Source: Eubacterium_U album
Lineage (GTDB): Bacteria; Bacillota; Clostridia; Lachnospirales; Lachnospiraceae
DNA: 64,000 nt
Assembly (NCBI RefSeq): GCF_025336545.1
Contig: NZ_JAODBU010000004.1
Location: 124,001-188,000, forward strand
Direction of reading: 5' to 3'
In this document: in pieces, positions 54,415 to 62,488 of the stretch
How the letters are laid out: every line of letters starts with the position of its first letter
How positions within the stretch are numbered: the first letter of the stretch is position 1
The notes under the pieces: model-generated
The model's database searches: none
What the model was told of the DNA's origin: nothing
The model's input: only the letters and a program-made list of their open reading frames with translations
Translations under genes and position numbers: made by a program

Positions 54415-56205
54415 ATGAAAGGGTTAAAGAAATTTGGTGCAATTATTTGTGCCATTGCAATGATAGTATCTTCGATTACATACTATCCAACAAGCAATGT
54501 AAGTGCAGCAACAGCATTACCTAAGAATGTAATAGGACTTGTTGCTAATAGCAAAAGTGGTTCGGATACAATTGAAAATGCAATTATGTTTGCATGGGCA
54601 GGAGCCGATGACCCAGCAAATGTAGCTGGATATGATCCAACAGTTACATCAACAGTTATTTATATTTACAAGGATGGAAAGCAAGTTACAAAGATTGGCA
54701 ATGCTACAAAAGGCGGTGTAGTAGGTGGACTTTCAGCAGGTTCATATACAGCAAAGGCCGCAAATGTAAACAGCATGGGAGAAGGAGAATTATCAGAAAC
54801 AGTTAGTTTTACAGTAACAGGAGCAACTCTTAATTACACATATCCTGTTAATTGCATAGGTCCAAAAACACCGGCGGGATTAAGTTATATTACAGGAAAT
54901 CCGGAAGTTCCTGCTGACAATCCGGCGCAGGCAGACAATAAATTAGGTGTTGCATGGGCAGCATCATCAAACGCAAGTATTCCATCAGCAGATTCATCAG
55001 TTGTAGGATACAATTTATATTTATTTGATGCAAAGACAGGTACACCTTACAGACGTGTATATGTAGACGGAATTACCAAGTCAAATGTTATATTGGAAAG
55101 TGTATCGGCAGGTGAATATCTGGCATATTTATCAGCAGTGGATGCAGAAGGCAGAGAGTCAGCTTTGGCGGCAACATCATTTGGTCAGTCATCAAAGGTT
55201 ACTGTTAAAGGTCAGGTTATAGATAATGCACAGTCATTTGACAAACCAAATCAGCCAAATTTACCACTTGGACTTTCAATTTTAACAGAAGGTATAGACT
55301 ATGGATTTACTATTGCATGGTCTGATGTGGCAGATTTAACAGGTCAGAGATTGAATCTTTTTGTAGATGGTGTTTGTATCAAGGTAGGAATCAATGGAAA
55401 AGTGGCAAGTTACTATGAAAACAGACTTGCGACAGGTACATATGAAGTAGAAGTAAGATCACAGTATACAAGTAACAATGTAGAATCATTTGGATTAAAG
55501 AAAACTGTGTCAATTAAGGCAGACCCTGGACTCTCAGGAAAAACACCTGAAGAACTTGCAGATCCTGCATATTCAAAATACGAGGAACCAACTACAAATC
55601 CAACAACTACTGCAGAAAATGAAACAACACCAGTAGTTGAGACAACTCCATCAGTTGAGACAACACCATCAGTTGAGACAACACCATCAGTTGAGACAAC
55701 ACCTGAAATAGAAACTACAACTGCAGCGACAGAAACAACTACAGTTGCAACAGCAGAGACAACCACACCAGTGGCAGTAGAAACAACTACACCTGCAGTA
55801 GTAGAGACAACATCAGCAGTAAAAACTACAAAGCCACAGGAGTCAAATACAAATGCACAAACAACAACTAAAAAACAACCAAGTCAGACTACAGAAAAAT
55901 CATCTGTAAAGGTTGGAAAGGCAGTTGTTAAAAAAGCAATTAAAAAGAAAAATGCTAAGAAAATAAGTCTTACATTGAAGAGCGTTAAAGGCGCAACTAA
56001 GTACAAAGTACAGATTGCAAAAGATAAGAAGTTTAAAAAGACAATAGTGACAAAAACAACTAAGAAATTGACATATAGTGTATCAAATAGCAAGTTTATA
56101 AAGGCTAAAAAATTGTATGCAAGAGCAAAAGCCATTGTTGTCAAAGGAGGGGAAACTTATCAGGGCAAATGGTCAAAGCCAAAGCAGGTTGAGATAAAAA
56201 AATAA
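54415..56205 (+). CDS. secreted repeat-containing surface protein
   Basis: A 596-residue exported protein. Signal peptide about 1-31 (cleavage after NVSAA). Fn3-like beta-rich domains at about 35-145, 155-265 and 280-370. A Thr/Glu/Val-rich stalk (about 390-490) contains VETTPS in perfect tandem (55635-55706). A Lys-rich Fn3-like domain (about 505-596, KVGKAVVKKAIKKKNAKKIS) is typical of Lachnospiraceae cell-surface proteins. No LPxTG is seen. Possible adhesin; the ligand is unknown. ATG follows GAGAGGTTAAG. Confidence 0.8.
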   Translation: MKGLKKFGAIICAIAMIVSSITYYPTSNVSAATALPKNVIGLVANSKSGSDTIENAIMFAWAGADDPANVAGYDPTVTSTVIYIYKDGKQVTKIGNATKGGVVGGLSAGSYTAKAANVNSMGEGELSETVSFTVTGATLNYTYPVNCIGPKTPAGLSYITGNPEVPADNPAQADNKLGVAWAASSNASIPSADSSVVGYNLYLFDAKTGTPYRRVYVDGITKSNVILESVSAGEYLAYLSAVDAEGRESALAATSFGQSSKVTVKGQVIDNAQSFDKPNQPNLPLGLSILTEGIDYGFTIAWSDVADLTGQRLNLFVDGVCIKVGINGKVASYYENRLATGTYEVEVRSQYTSNNVESFGLKKTVSIKADPGLSGKTPEELADPAYSKYEEPTTNPTTTAENETTPVVETTPSVETTPSVETTPSVETTPEIETTTAATETTTVATAETTTPVAVETTTPAVVETTSAVKTTKPQESNTNAQTTTKKQPSQTTEKSSVKVGKAVVKKAIKKKNAKKISLTLKSVKGATKYKVQIAKDKKFKKTIVTKTTKKLTYSVSNSKFIKAKKLYARAKAIVVKGGETYQGKWSKPKQVEIKK

Positions 56206-56225
56206 AATTATAAACAGTTAAAAAT

Positions 56226-56264
56226 AGAAGGGAAAGCCAAAATCCGGTTTTCTCTTCTTTTTTT
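56226..56264 (+). terminator. terminator of the surface protein gene
   Basis: AGAAGGGAAAGCC pairs with GGTTTTCTCTTCT and is followed by seven T. Confidence 0.85.
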
Positions 56265-56291
56265 AATGCTTGGAAATAGACAAACAGCCAT

Positions 56292-56630
56292 ATGACAAAA
56301 CGTTACCTCAAGGATTGGGCTTATTCAAAAATTATAGACTATCAATTAACCTCTAAAGCCTTTGGCAGTATGGCATTGATATTACGAGAAATTTTTGATT
56401 TGGCTTCTGATGAAGAATTTAACATTATTGACAGAAATATTAAATATCGGTCTGTTCATAAGATAAGAAAAACTGTATGTTCTACTCTGATTGATTCAGG
56501 TATCAATATTAACACAGTTCGTGAAATCATGGTACACTCCGACGAAGAAACAACTTTAAGAAATTATACATTTGACACTAATGAAGCGTCAGACACCGAT
56601 AAAGCAGTCATTAAAGCCTTATCTATTTAG
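56292..56630 (+). pseudogene. tyrosine integrase remnant with internal deletion
   Basis: The 112-codon frame joins part of a core-binding domain (TSKAFGSMALILREIFDLAS) to the C-terminal catalytic end: VHKIRKTVCSTLIDSG (HxxR), IMVHSDEETT and nucleophile Tyr in RNYTFD. The first catalytic Arg region is missing, so it is inactive. It belongs to a different integrase group from the 37130 remnant and points toward repeat copy C, as if it once used that site. Confidence 0.72.
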
Positions 56631-56737
56631 CTAACAGTAACTACAAGGTAACTTAAAAGTAATTAAAAGTAACCTTATTTATCGGGATAAATTGCCAGAA
56701 CCCCTTTATTTATGGGGGCTCTGAACAATTCACTTTA

Positions 56738-56819
56738 GGGTTCGATGTCTCGCCTACCGGCTCGGTCGTTGCTTCTGCTTCGCAGAGTCATCCACCGGAT
56801 GACCGCAACCCGTCTCGCG
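56738..56819 (+). repeat. tRNA-derived repeat, copy C
   Basis: GGGTTCGAT (56738-56746), a 62-nt body (56747-56808) with one visible change from copy B, then CCCGTCTCGCG (56809-56819). The palindromic left half and the tRNA gene are absent, so it resembles an attR-like end. Confidence 0.8.
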
Positions 56820-56888
56820 TTAAAAATCGTTTTGAGTTTAAATTAGATTTGTATATGTATATTTATGCCTTTGATTGATATATTTTAT

Positions 56889-58028
56889 TTACAATGCATT
56901 AGCAAATTTTTGACCATTATTATCCATATTGCAACCGATTACAAAGTCAATGATTTCCTGCAATTGTTGTGCCATAAATTCTTTTGTATAAGATTCCATA
57001 TAACCTATTGCACGGTCATTGTATTTGGCACGTTCAGTCTCTGATGCAAGAATTTCCTGATGATATTCATACATGCTTTTCATTTGTTCTTTTAATTCAT
57101 CTAAATATTTTTTTGCCTCATCGATATTGTCTAATCGAATTTCTGCAAAAATAATAAACTTATAAATATCTCTCATAAAGCCTCGACAATATGATTTCAT
57201 TTCTTTTTTCTGGCAAAAAGTTTCCATTAATGAAAGAGAATATTTGCCATGCTCAACAGCTTTCTTAGGATTTCCCCAAGCAAAACTTTGTACTGCATAT
57301 AAATTCTCTTTGTTAATTGCTCTGACAAAATTTTGAAGATTAACAGTTAAAACTTTACTCATTTCTTCAAATCCATTTTCAAATAAAGTAATTTGAGCTA
57401 GTATGCTTTCCTGCAGACGATTCGATTTTATTGTTGGAAGCTGTTCGATATGCTCCCTGGCATATGCATAATTTCCATCATGAATATAAATCCAGGCGAG
57501 TGCGAAATGAGCTCTTTCATTCCATTCTCTATCATCTGTAAATCTTATTGCATTTGAACCATATTTAATTGCAAGTTCCCTAAATTCAGACCATTTATCT
57601 TCCGCAAAATGATTATAGTGAACAAAACGGCTTAAATTTGCAACCTGCTCTACGAAATAAACTGAATAAATATAATTATCAGGATCTTCGTAGACTTTCT
57701 TTAACATGAACTGGCATTTTGTCAATGCAGCTTCCTCGTTGCTTTCTGCATCTGCTTCAATTTTTTCGATGTTTCTCTTAAGATTAATATAGATTTGACT
57801 GTCATATTTTTCTTCATTAATGCCAAAAAGTGAGTCCGTAGAAACACGAAGAGTTTTTGCAAGTGGTACAACTAAAGAAATATCCGGCATTCCGGTTCCG
57901 TTTTCCCATCTGCTTACCGCCTGTGGTGTTACTCCTACATGCATAGCAAGTTCTTCTTGTGTTAAACCTAATTGTTTACGTATTTTTTTTATATTATTTC
58001 CTATTGATTCCATAAAATTTTTAGCCAA
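56889..58028 (-). CDS. XRE regulator with helical-repeat C-terminal domain
   Basis: A 379-residue protein. N-terminal HTH (about 10-65: LTQEELAMHVGVTPQAVSRW), then about 300 residues of helical hairpins with a TPR-like look. This layout resembles Rgg/PlcR-like peptide-responsive regulators, although the HTH is of the general XRE type. Start taken as TTG 58028 after AGGAGGATG on the minus strand; ATG 58013 is the alternative. It is the first gene right of the islands and could belong to them or to the backbone. Confidence 0.78.
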   Translation of the reverse strand: MAKNFMESIGNNIKKIRKQLGLTQEELAMHVGVTPQAVSRWENGTGMPDISLVVPLAKTLRVSTDSLFGINEEKYDSQIYINLKRNIEKIEADAESNEEAALTKCQFMLKKVYEDPDNYIYSVYFVEQVANLSRFVHYNHFAEDKWSEFRELAIKYGSNAIRFTDDREWNERAHFALAWIYIHDGNYAYAREHIEQLPTIKSNRLQESILAQITLFENGFEEMSKVLTVNLQNFVRAINKENLYAVQSFAWGNPKKAVEHGKYSLSLMETFCQKKEMKSYCRGFMRDIYKFIIFAEIRLDNIDEAKKYLDELKEQMKSMYEYHQEILASETERAKYNDRAIGYMESYTKEFMAQQLQEIIDFVIGCNMDNNGQKFANAL

Positions 58029-58424
58029 TAATCTGGCATCCTCCTAATTGATTATCGGTACCGTGATTAAAATATATCATTGAACATTTGACTACACAAA
58101 CAATGCTCTATTACATGAATTCAATTTTGCGTTGAGTTAAAAAGAGCAGGGGTGTTGTTAAAAAAGTATAACATAGCTTGTTATTAATTTAGCAAAATCT
58201 TTAGAATAGTTAAATTATTAATACTGAATGAAAGATAGTAAAAGGTGTGACTATATTGACGGTGTATAGCACAAACACGCTTCAAGCGATGAAAGTGTAA
58301 TATATAAGTCAAAATACTACCACCATGGCGCAAAACCAGTTAAATAAACACTCAACATATAAAATAGTGTACTAAAAATAAAAAATGAGAACTTTAATTA
58401 TTCGGTGAAAAAAAGTATTATAAT

Positions 58425-58560
58425 TAATATAAAATTGAAAGGGAGCAGATTATTTATCTGTTCGGATATAGATTTTCCATCAAGGAAAATCAGGAGAGGG
58501 TTTAAATATTATATAGTGTAACGGGAGGTAAAAGGGAGCAGTAGTTGCTCTCTTTTATTG
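58425..58560 (+). ncRNA. candidate small RNA or riboregulator
   Basis: A TATAAT at 58419-58424 (weak -35) leads into hairpin CAGAT/ATCTG (58446-58460), hairpin GATTTTCC/GGAAAATC (58471-58491), a purine-rich AACGGGAGG stretch, and a terminator GGGAGCA/TGCTCTC plus TTTTATT (58534-58559). GGGAGCAG occurs twice (58441 and 58534), so the terminator's 3' arm could pair with either copy. No ORF of note. The rest of the 58029-58778 gap is AT-rich with no gene seen. Confidence 0.45.
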
Positions 58561-58650
58561 TATAAAGTGATAATTTAATTTAAGTATTTTTGTATAGTCA
58601 TACAAAGTCGTGTAAAGTTGGTGTGATTTTATGGAAATCAAAAATGTAAT

Positions 58651-58660
58651 CTGATATAAT
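58651..58660 (+). promoter_or_regulatory. extended -10 promoter before the SecB-like gene
   Basis: TGATATAAT at 58652-58660, without a recognisable -35. The leader to ATG 58779 is about 110 nt and contains ACTA/TAGT closing a GACGTC-containing loop, and the palindrome GGTTAATTAACC near 58726-58740. Confidence 0.5.
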
Positions 58661-58778
58661 AGCAACTAACGGCGACGTCGGTAAGAACGGCTAGTCATGT
58701 AACGATTTAGATATATGAAGGTATTGGTTAATTAACCATTATATATCATAAAATAAAAGACGCAAAGGAGACAGAATA

Positions 58779-59195
58779 ATGGGCGAATTAGTTTTTAGAG
58801 GCATTCAGGTAAATGAAATCGACATGTCAAATGAATTACAGGGACAGGTAAAGTTAGATATTGAACAGAGAGCATCTTTCAATGTTAAATATACACAGGA
58901 TATGAAACATTGTATCGCAACTTGTGTAGTAGATATGATGAATAAGAATGCACCAAATGATTTTAATTTCAAAATAAGCGTAAGAGCAAGCTTTGATATT
59001 GAAGGAGAAATGGAAAAGAAAGAAGTACATAAGAAAGCATACGATGAAATGTATCCACATATGAGAGCATTAACAATGTCAGTACTGACAACAGCAGGTA
59101 TGCCACCTATTGTAATTCCAAAGATTAAGATGGATGAAAACAACATCAAAGTTGAATTAGGAAACAAAAAAGAAGAAGAGAAGTTCTATAGCTAA
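58779..59195 (+). CDS. SecB-like chaperone
   Basis: A 138-residue protein resembling SecB (PF02556): an N-terminal strand FRGIQVNEIDMSNEL, alternating strands (FNFKISVRASFDIEGEME), then the hallmark YPHMRALTMSVLTTAGMPPI with a final Pro-rich strand. SecB-like proteins in Gram-positives are sporadic and may serve export or act with toxin-antitoxin systems. Here it stands alone behind an extended leader. ATG follows AAAGGAGACAG. Confidence 0.72.
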   Translation: MGELVFRGIQVNEIDMSNELQGQVKLDIEQRASFNVKYTQDMKHCIATCVVDMMNKNAPNDFNFKISVRASFDIEGEMEKKEVHKKAYDEMYPHMRALTMSVLTTAGMPPIVIPKIKMDENNIKVELGNKKEEEKFYS

Positions 59196-59310
59196 AGTAA
59201 AATATAACAATATAATAATAAAGTGAGAAGAAAAATTTCTTAATTATAATTAAATATAACAGTAAAAAAATAAGAAAGGATTTTCTTCAATTGCAATTAA
59301 ATATAATGAT

Positions 59311-59346
59311 AAAAAAGGGATAAAAACATTTTTATCCTTTTTTTAT
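59311..59346 (+). terminator. terminator after the SecB-like gene
   Basis: GGATAAAAA/TTTTTATCC stem (59318-59337) with T-run. Just upstream a degenerate 47-bp direct repeat (59225-59310) shares AATTAAATATAA. Confidence 0.82.
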
Positions 59347-59559
59347 TGGTTAAATAGTAAAAATAGGAGAAAAAGCTTCAAAAATTTACAAAAACGACCT
59401 AAAAAATGTGCATTATGTATAAAGAAATAGATGAAACATAGAAAAAATTCACAAAAAAAATAATATTTTTAAAGAATATTGCAAAAAACGTTTTTAATTA
59501 TTAAACTAAAGAAGTATTAGATTTTTAGGTAATATAATAATCTAAACCCTTTCAATTTT

Positions 59560-59592
59560 ATGGCATCTTAGAGGCATCTAAGATGCCATTTC
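59560..59592 (+). other. perfect 13-bp hairpin in the noncoding gap
   Basis: ATGGCATCTTAGA (59560-59572) with TCTAAGATGCCAT (59577-59589), loop GGCA, followed by TTTCC. It may end an unseen small transcript. Nothing codes in this part of the 59196-59980 gap. Confidence 0.6.
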
Positions 59593-59677
59593 CTGTTTCT
59601 GATGTAGAATCAATTTGAAAAAAGTGTTTATTCTATAAAAAAGATTCCCATAGTGCTATTAGTAAAAATAAAAAACT

Positions 59678-59813
59678 CACCATAATAGTACTTGATAGAA
59701 TCAAAAAAGTTCACCATAATAGTACTTGGTAAAATCGAAAAAGCTCACCATAATAGTACTTGATAAAATCAAAAAAGTTCACCATAATAATATTTAGTAA
59801 AATTAAACAAAAA
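59678..59813 (+). repeat. 34-bp tandem repeat array (4 copies plus a degenerate copy)
   Basis: Units beginning CACCATAATAGTACTTGATA start at 59678, 59712, 59746 and 59780, exactly 34 bp apart. A degenerate copy precedes them (59644), and the last one is decaying. There are no spacers, so it is not CRISPR. It may be an iteron-like or regulator-binding array. Confidence 0.88.
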
Positions 59814-59888
59814 TAAAGTAAATAATTAGAGCGACTATCTTATGCTATTCCTATTGACTAATAAAGAATAGAAGTGGTAAAATAATTT

Positions 59889-59920
59889 GAAAATCGGGTT
59901 TTTTGTAACGATTTTTTTTA
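59889..59920 (+). terminator. possible terminator or attenuator before the kinase gene
   Basis: AAAATCG/CGATTTT stem with a 12-nt loop and eight T, about 60 bp upstream of ATG 59981. Confidence 0.5.
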
Positions 59921-59980
59921 GGAAAGAAAATTCTATATTTTACAATAAAGATAATATGTTAGAAAGAGGTTGTAATCATT

Positions 59981-60550
59981 ATGAAGAAATTAATTCTGGT
60001 AACATCACCACCAGCATGTGGTAAGACATTTGTAACAAGAAAATTAGCTAAGGCAATGCCTAATTGTGTATATCTTGATAAGGATACATTAATTGTATTA
60101 TCAAAACAGATATTTGTAGTTGCTAATCAAGAATATAACAGAAGTTCAGATTTCTTTGAAGAAAATATTAGAGATTATGAATATGATGCAATAATGGAAG
60201 TTGCATATGAAGCATTAGAGTACAATGATACAGTATTTATCAATGCTCCATTTACAAGAGAAGTAAGACAGCCTGAATATATGGAAAACTTAAGACAGCA
60301 GTTATTAAAACGTGGTGCTGAATTAGTTGTTGTTTGGGTTAAATGTGACGTAGAAGTTTGTCGTCAGAGAATGATTCAGAGAGATTCAGACAGAGATACA
60401 TGGAAATTAGAGCATTGGGATGAATATGTTAAGAAACTTGATTTCTCAATCCCACAGGGAATTAAGAATTTATTTGAATTTGACAATTCATCTGATAACT
60501 CATTTAAGGAATCATTAAAGAATGCAGTAGATTATTTCAATAATTTATAA
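59981..60550 (+). CDS. P-loop kinase (AAA_33/zeta-like)
   Basis: A 189-residue nucleotide-binding protein. Walker A is TSPPACGKTFVTRKLAKAMP, LDKDTLI follows, and a lid-type segment is CRQRMIQRDSDRDTWKLEHW. It resembles small-molecule or polynucleotide kinases and the zeta-toxin fold; the substrate is unknown. No antitoxin neighbour is seen. ATG follows AGAAAGAGGTTG. Confidence 0.8.
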   Translation: MKKLILVTSPPACGKTFVTRKLAKAMPNCVYLDKDTLIVLSKQIFVVANQEYNRSSDFFEENIRDYEYDAIMEVAYEALEYNDTVFINAPFTREVRQPEYMENLRQQLLKRGAELVVVWVKCDVEVCRQRMIQRDSDRDTWKLEHWDEYVKKLDFSIPQGIKNLFEFDNSSDNSFKESLKNAVDYFNNL

Positions 60551-60580
60551 TTGCAGAATATTAAGAATTAGAAAAGATAA

Positions 60581-60636
60581 AAAGGATGTTATTACATAGA
60601 TAGCTTTTAGCTTAGAGTGTAATGACATCTTTTTTG
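60581..60636 (+). terminator. terminator after the kinase gene
   Basis: AAAGGATGTTATTACA pairs with TGTAATGACATCTTTTT, about 16 bp, then a T-run. Confidence 0.88.
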
Positions 60637-60693
60637 ACGTAAAATATGATAAATAAAGGAATAGAAAAATCTTTAACCTGTCATACGAATCAA

Positions 60694-60722
60694 TAGACAA
60701 CCTATAAAAAATAAACTATAAT
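60694..60722 (+). promoter_or_regulatory. gltX promoter
   Basis: TAGACA (60694-60699), 17-bp spacer, TATAAT (60717-60722). The leader is about 40 nt, too short for a T-box. Confidence 0.8.
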
Positions 60723-60767
60723 AAAAATAGTGTGTAAAAAGAGATACTTAAATCGAGGAGAAAGAAA

Positions 60768-62228
60768 ATGTCAAAGGTTAGAACAAGATTTGCACCAAGC
60801 CCAACAGGCAGAATGCATGTAGGAAATTTAAGAACAGCATTGTATGAATTTTTAATCGCAAAACATGAAGGTGGCGATTTTATTTTAAGAATTGAGGATA
60901 CAGACCGTGAACGTTATGTTGAAGGTGCTGTAGACATCATTTATAGAACATTGGAATCTACAGGTCTTATACACGATGAAGGACCTGATAAAGATAAGGG
61001 TTATGGTCCTTATATTCAGAGTGAGCGTCAGGCATCAGGAATTTATCTTAAGTATGCTAAGCAGCTTATTGAGCAGGGAGATGCATATTATTGTTTCTGT
61101 GACAAGGAAAGACTTGAATCTTTAAAGACAAAGGTAGAAGAAGGTGCTGATAAGGAAATTACAGTTTATGACAAGCATTGCCTTTCATTATCAAAAGAAG
61201 AAGTAGAGGCTAATCTTGCAGCAGGAAAGCCATATGTTATCAGATTCAATATGCCAACAGAAGGAACAACAACTTTTGTTGATGAAATTTATGGTGAAAT
61301 AACAGTTGAAAATAAGGAATTAGATGACATAATTTTAATTAAGTCTGACGGATATCCAACATATAACTTTGCAAATGTAATTGATGATCATCTTCAGGAG
61401 ATTACACATGTAGTAAGAGGAAATGAATATATTTCATCATCACCAAAGTATCAGAGAATATATGATGCATTTGGATGGGAATCACCAAAGTACGTTCATT
61501 TGCCATTAATTACAGATGAAAATCACAAGAAGTTAAGCAAGAGAAGCGGACATTCTTCATATGAAGATTTACTTGAGCAGGGATTTGTTTCAGAGGCAAT
61601 TGTTAATTATATAGCACTTCTTGGATGGAGCCCTGAAGATAACAAGGAAATCTTTACATTAGATGAATTGATTAAAGAATTCGATTATCATAAGGTAAAT
61701 AAATCACCATCTGTATTTGACATTGTTAAATTAAAATGGATGAACGGTGAATATATTAAGGCGATGGATAATGACAAGTATTATGAACTTGCAATGCCAT
61801 ATATAAAGAAAGTAATTACAAAGGATTACGATTTAAAGAAGATTCTTGATATGGTAAAAACAAGAATTGAAGTGTTCCCTGAAATTCCTGAAATGGTTGA
61901 TTTCTTTGAAGAATTACCTGAATATGATGTGGCTATGTACACACATAAGAAGATGAAAACAAATTCTGAAAACTCATTAGAAGTATTAGAGGAATTATTA
62001 CCAATATTAGAAGCTACAGACGATTATTCAGTACAGAATCTTCATGATGTAGTATTTGAATATATTGCTAAGAAGGAATGCAAGAATGGTCAGGCTTTAT
62101 GGCCACTTAGAACAGCAGTGTCAGGAAAGCAGATGACACCTGCCGGAGCTTTTGAAATAATGGAAGTTATTGGTAAGGAAGAATCCTTAGCAAGAATTAA
62201 AAAAGGAATTGAAATGTTAAAAGCATAG
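60768..62228 (+). CDS. gltX: glutamyl-tRNA synthetase
   Basis: Charges tRNA-Glu (and probably tRNA-Gln, as in most Firmicutes). It has 486 residues. HIGH-type motif PSPTGRMHVGNLRTALYEF (start of the class I fold), central RFNMPTEGTTTF, and KMSKS-type KKLSKRSGH followed by the helical anticodon-binding domain. ATG follows CGAGGAGAAAG. It is monocistronic, with its own promoter and terminator. Confidence 0.96.
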   Translation: MSKVRTRFAPSPTGRMHVGNLRTALYEFLIAKHEGGDFILRIEDTDRERYVEGAVDIIYRTLESTGLIHDEGPDKDKGYGPYIQSERQASGIYLKYAKQLIEQGDAYYCFCDKERLESLKTKVEEGADKEITVYDKHCLSLSKEEVEANLAAGKPYVIRFNMPTEGTTTFVDEIYGEITVENKELDDIILIKSDGYPTYNFANVIDDHLQEITHVVRGNEYISSSPKYQRIYDAFGWESPKYVHLPLITDENHKKLSKRSGHSSYEDLLEQGFVSEAIVNYIALLGWSPEDNKEIFTLDELIKEFDYHKVNKSPSVFDIVKLKWMNGEYIKAMDNDKYYELAMPYIKKVITKDYDLKKILDMVKTRIEVFPEIPEMVDFFEELPEYDVAMYTHKKMKTNSENSLEVLEELLPILEATDDYSVQNLHDVVFEYIAKKECKNGQALWPLRTAVSGKQMTPAGAFEIMEVIGKEESLARIKKGIEMLKA

Positions 62229-62237
62229 TATATAAAA

Positions 62238-62278
62238 ATATGGGTATATCGCTTTGAGGCGGTGTGCCCATATTTTAT
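62238..62278 (+). terminator. gltX terminator
   Basis: ATATGGG (62238-62244) with CCCATAT (62267-62273), then TTTTAT, 9 nt after the stop. Confidence 0.85.
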
Positions 62279-62340
62279 GGCCAAATGAGACTATTATAAT
62301 AAAGCATATACTAAAATATAAAAAAGTCGAAAACTAATAA

Positions 62341-62382
62341 AAAGTTATTATCATTACCACATGGTGTGATAGTAGCTTTTTT
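62341..62382 (+). terminator. second terminator before the helicase gene
   Basis: AAAGTTATTATCA pairs with TGATAGTAGCTTT using G-U pairs, inner ACC/GGT, then six T. Confidence 0.75.
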
Positions 62383-62488
62383 GGATATGGATTTTAGTTC
62401 GGCAAAAAATAAGTAGGCAAAATTACTGTTGAAAGAATATATACAATATGATACTATCTAAAAAGAGAGATGCCGCGAAAGGTGACAT

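Larger units (their letters stand above)
54241..56819. mobile_element. genomic island 2 (surface protein segment)
   Basis: A 2.6-kb segment between repeat copies B and C. It contains one surface protein gene and an integrase remnant oriented toward copy C. The shared 82-bp repeat ends suggest a separate, smaller insertion or a deletion remnant at the same attachment site. Confidence 0.55.

Noticed and set aside
55413..55766. Val/Ser-rich minus-strand frame opposite the surface protein
   Set aside because: It is a mirror of the Thr/Glu stalk repeats.
58661..58778. Known riboswitch in the SecB-like leader
   Set aside because: GGCGACGTCGGTAAGAACGG superficially recalls the fluoride class, but the conserved core and 3' half do not fit.
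59678..59813. CRISPR array
   Set aside because: Units are directly adjacent with no spacers, and there are no cas genes in the window.
60637..60767. T-box leader before gltX
   Set aside because: The leader after the predicted start is only about 40 nt, and neither the T-box sequence nor a specifier stem is present.
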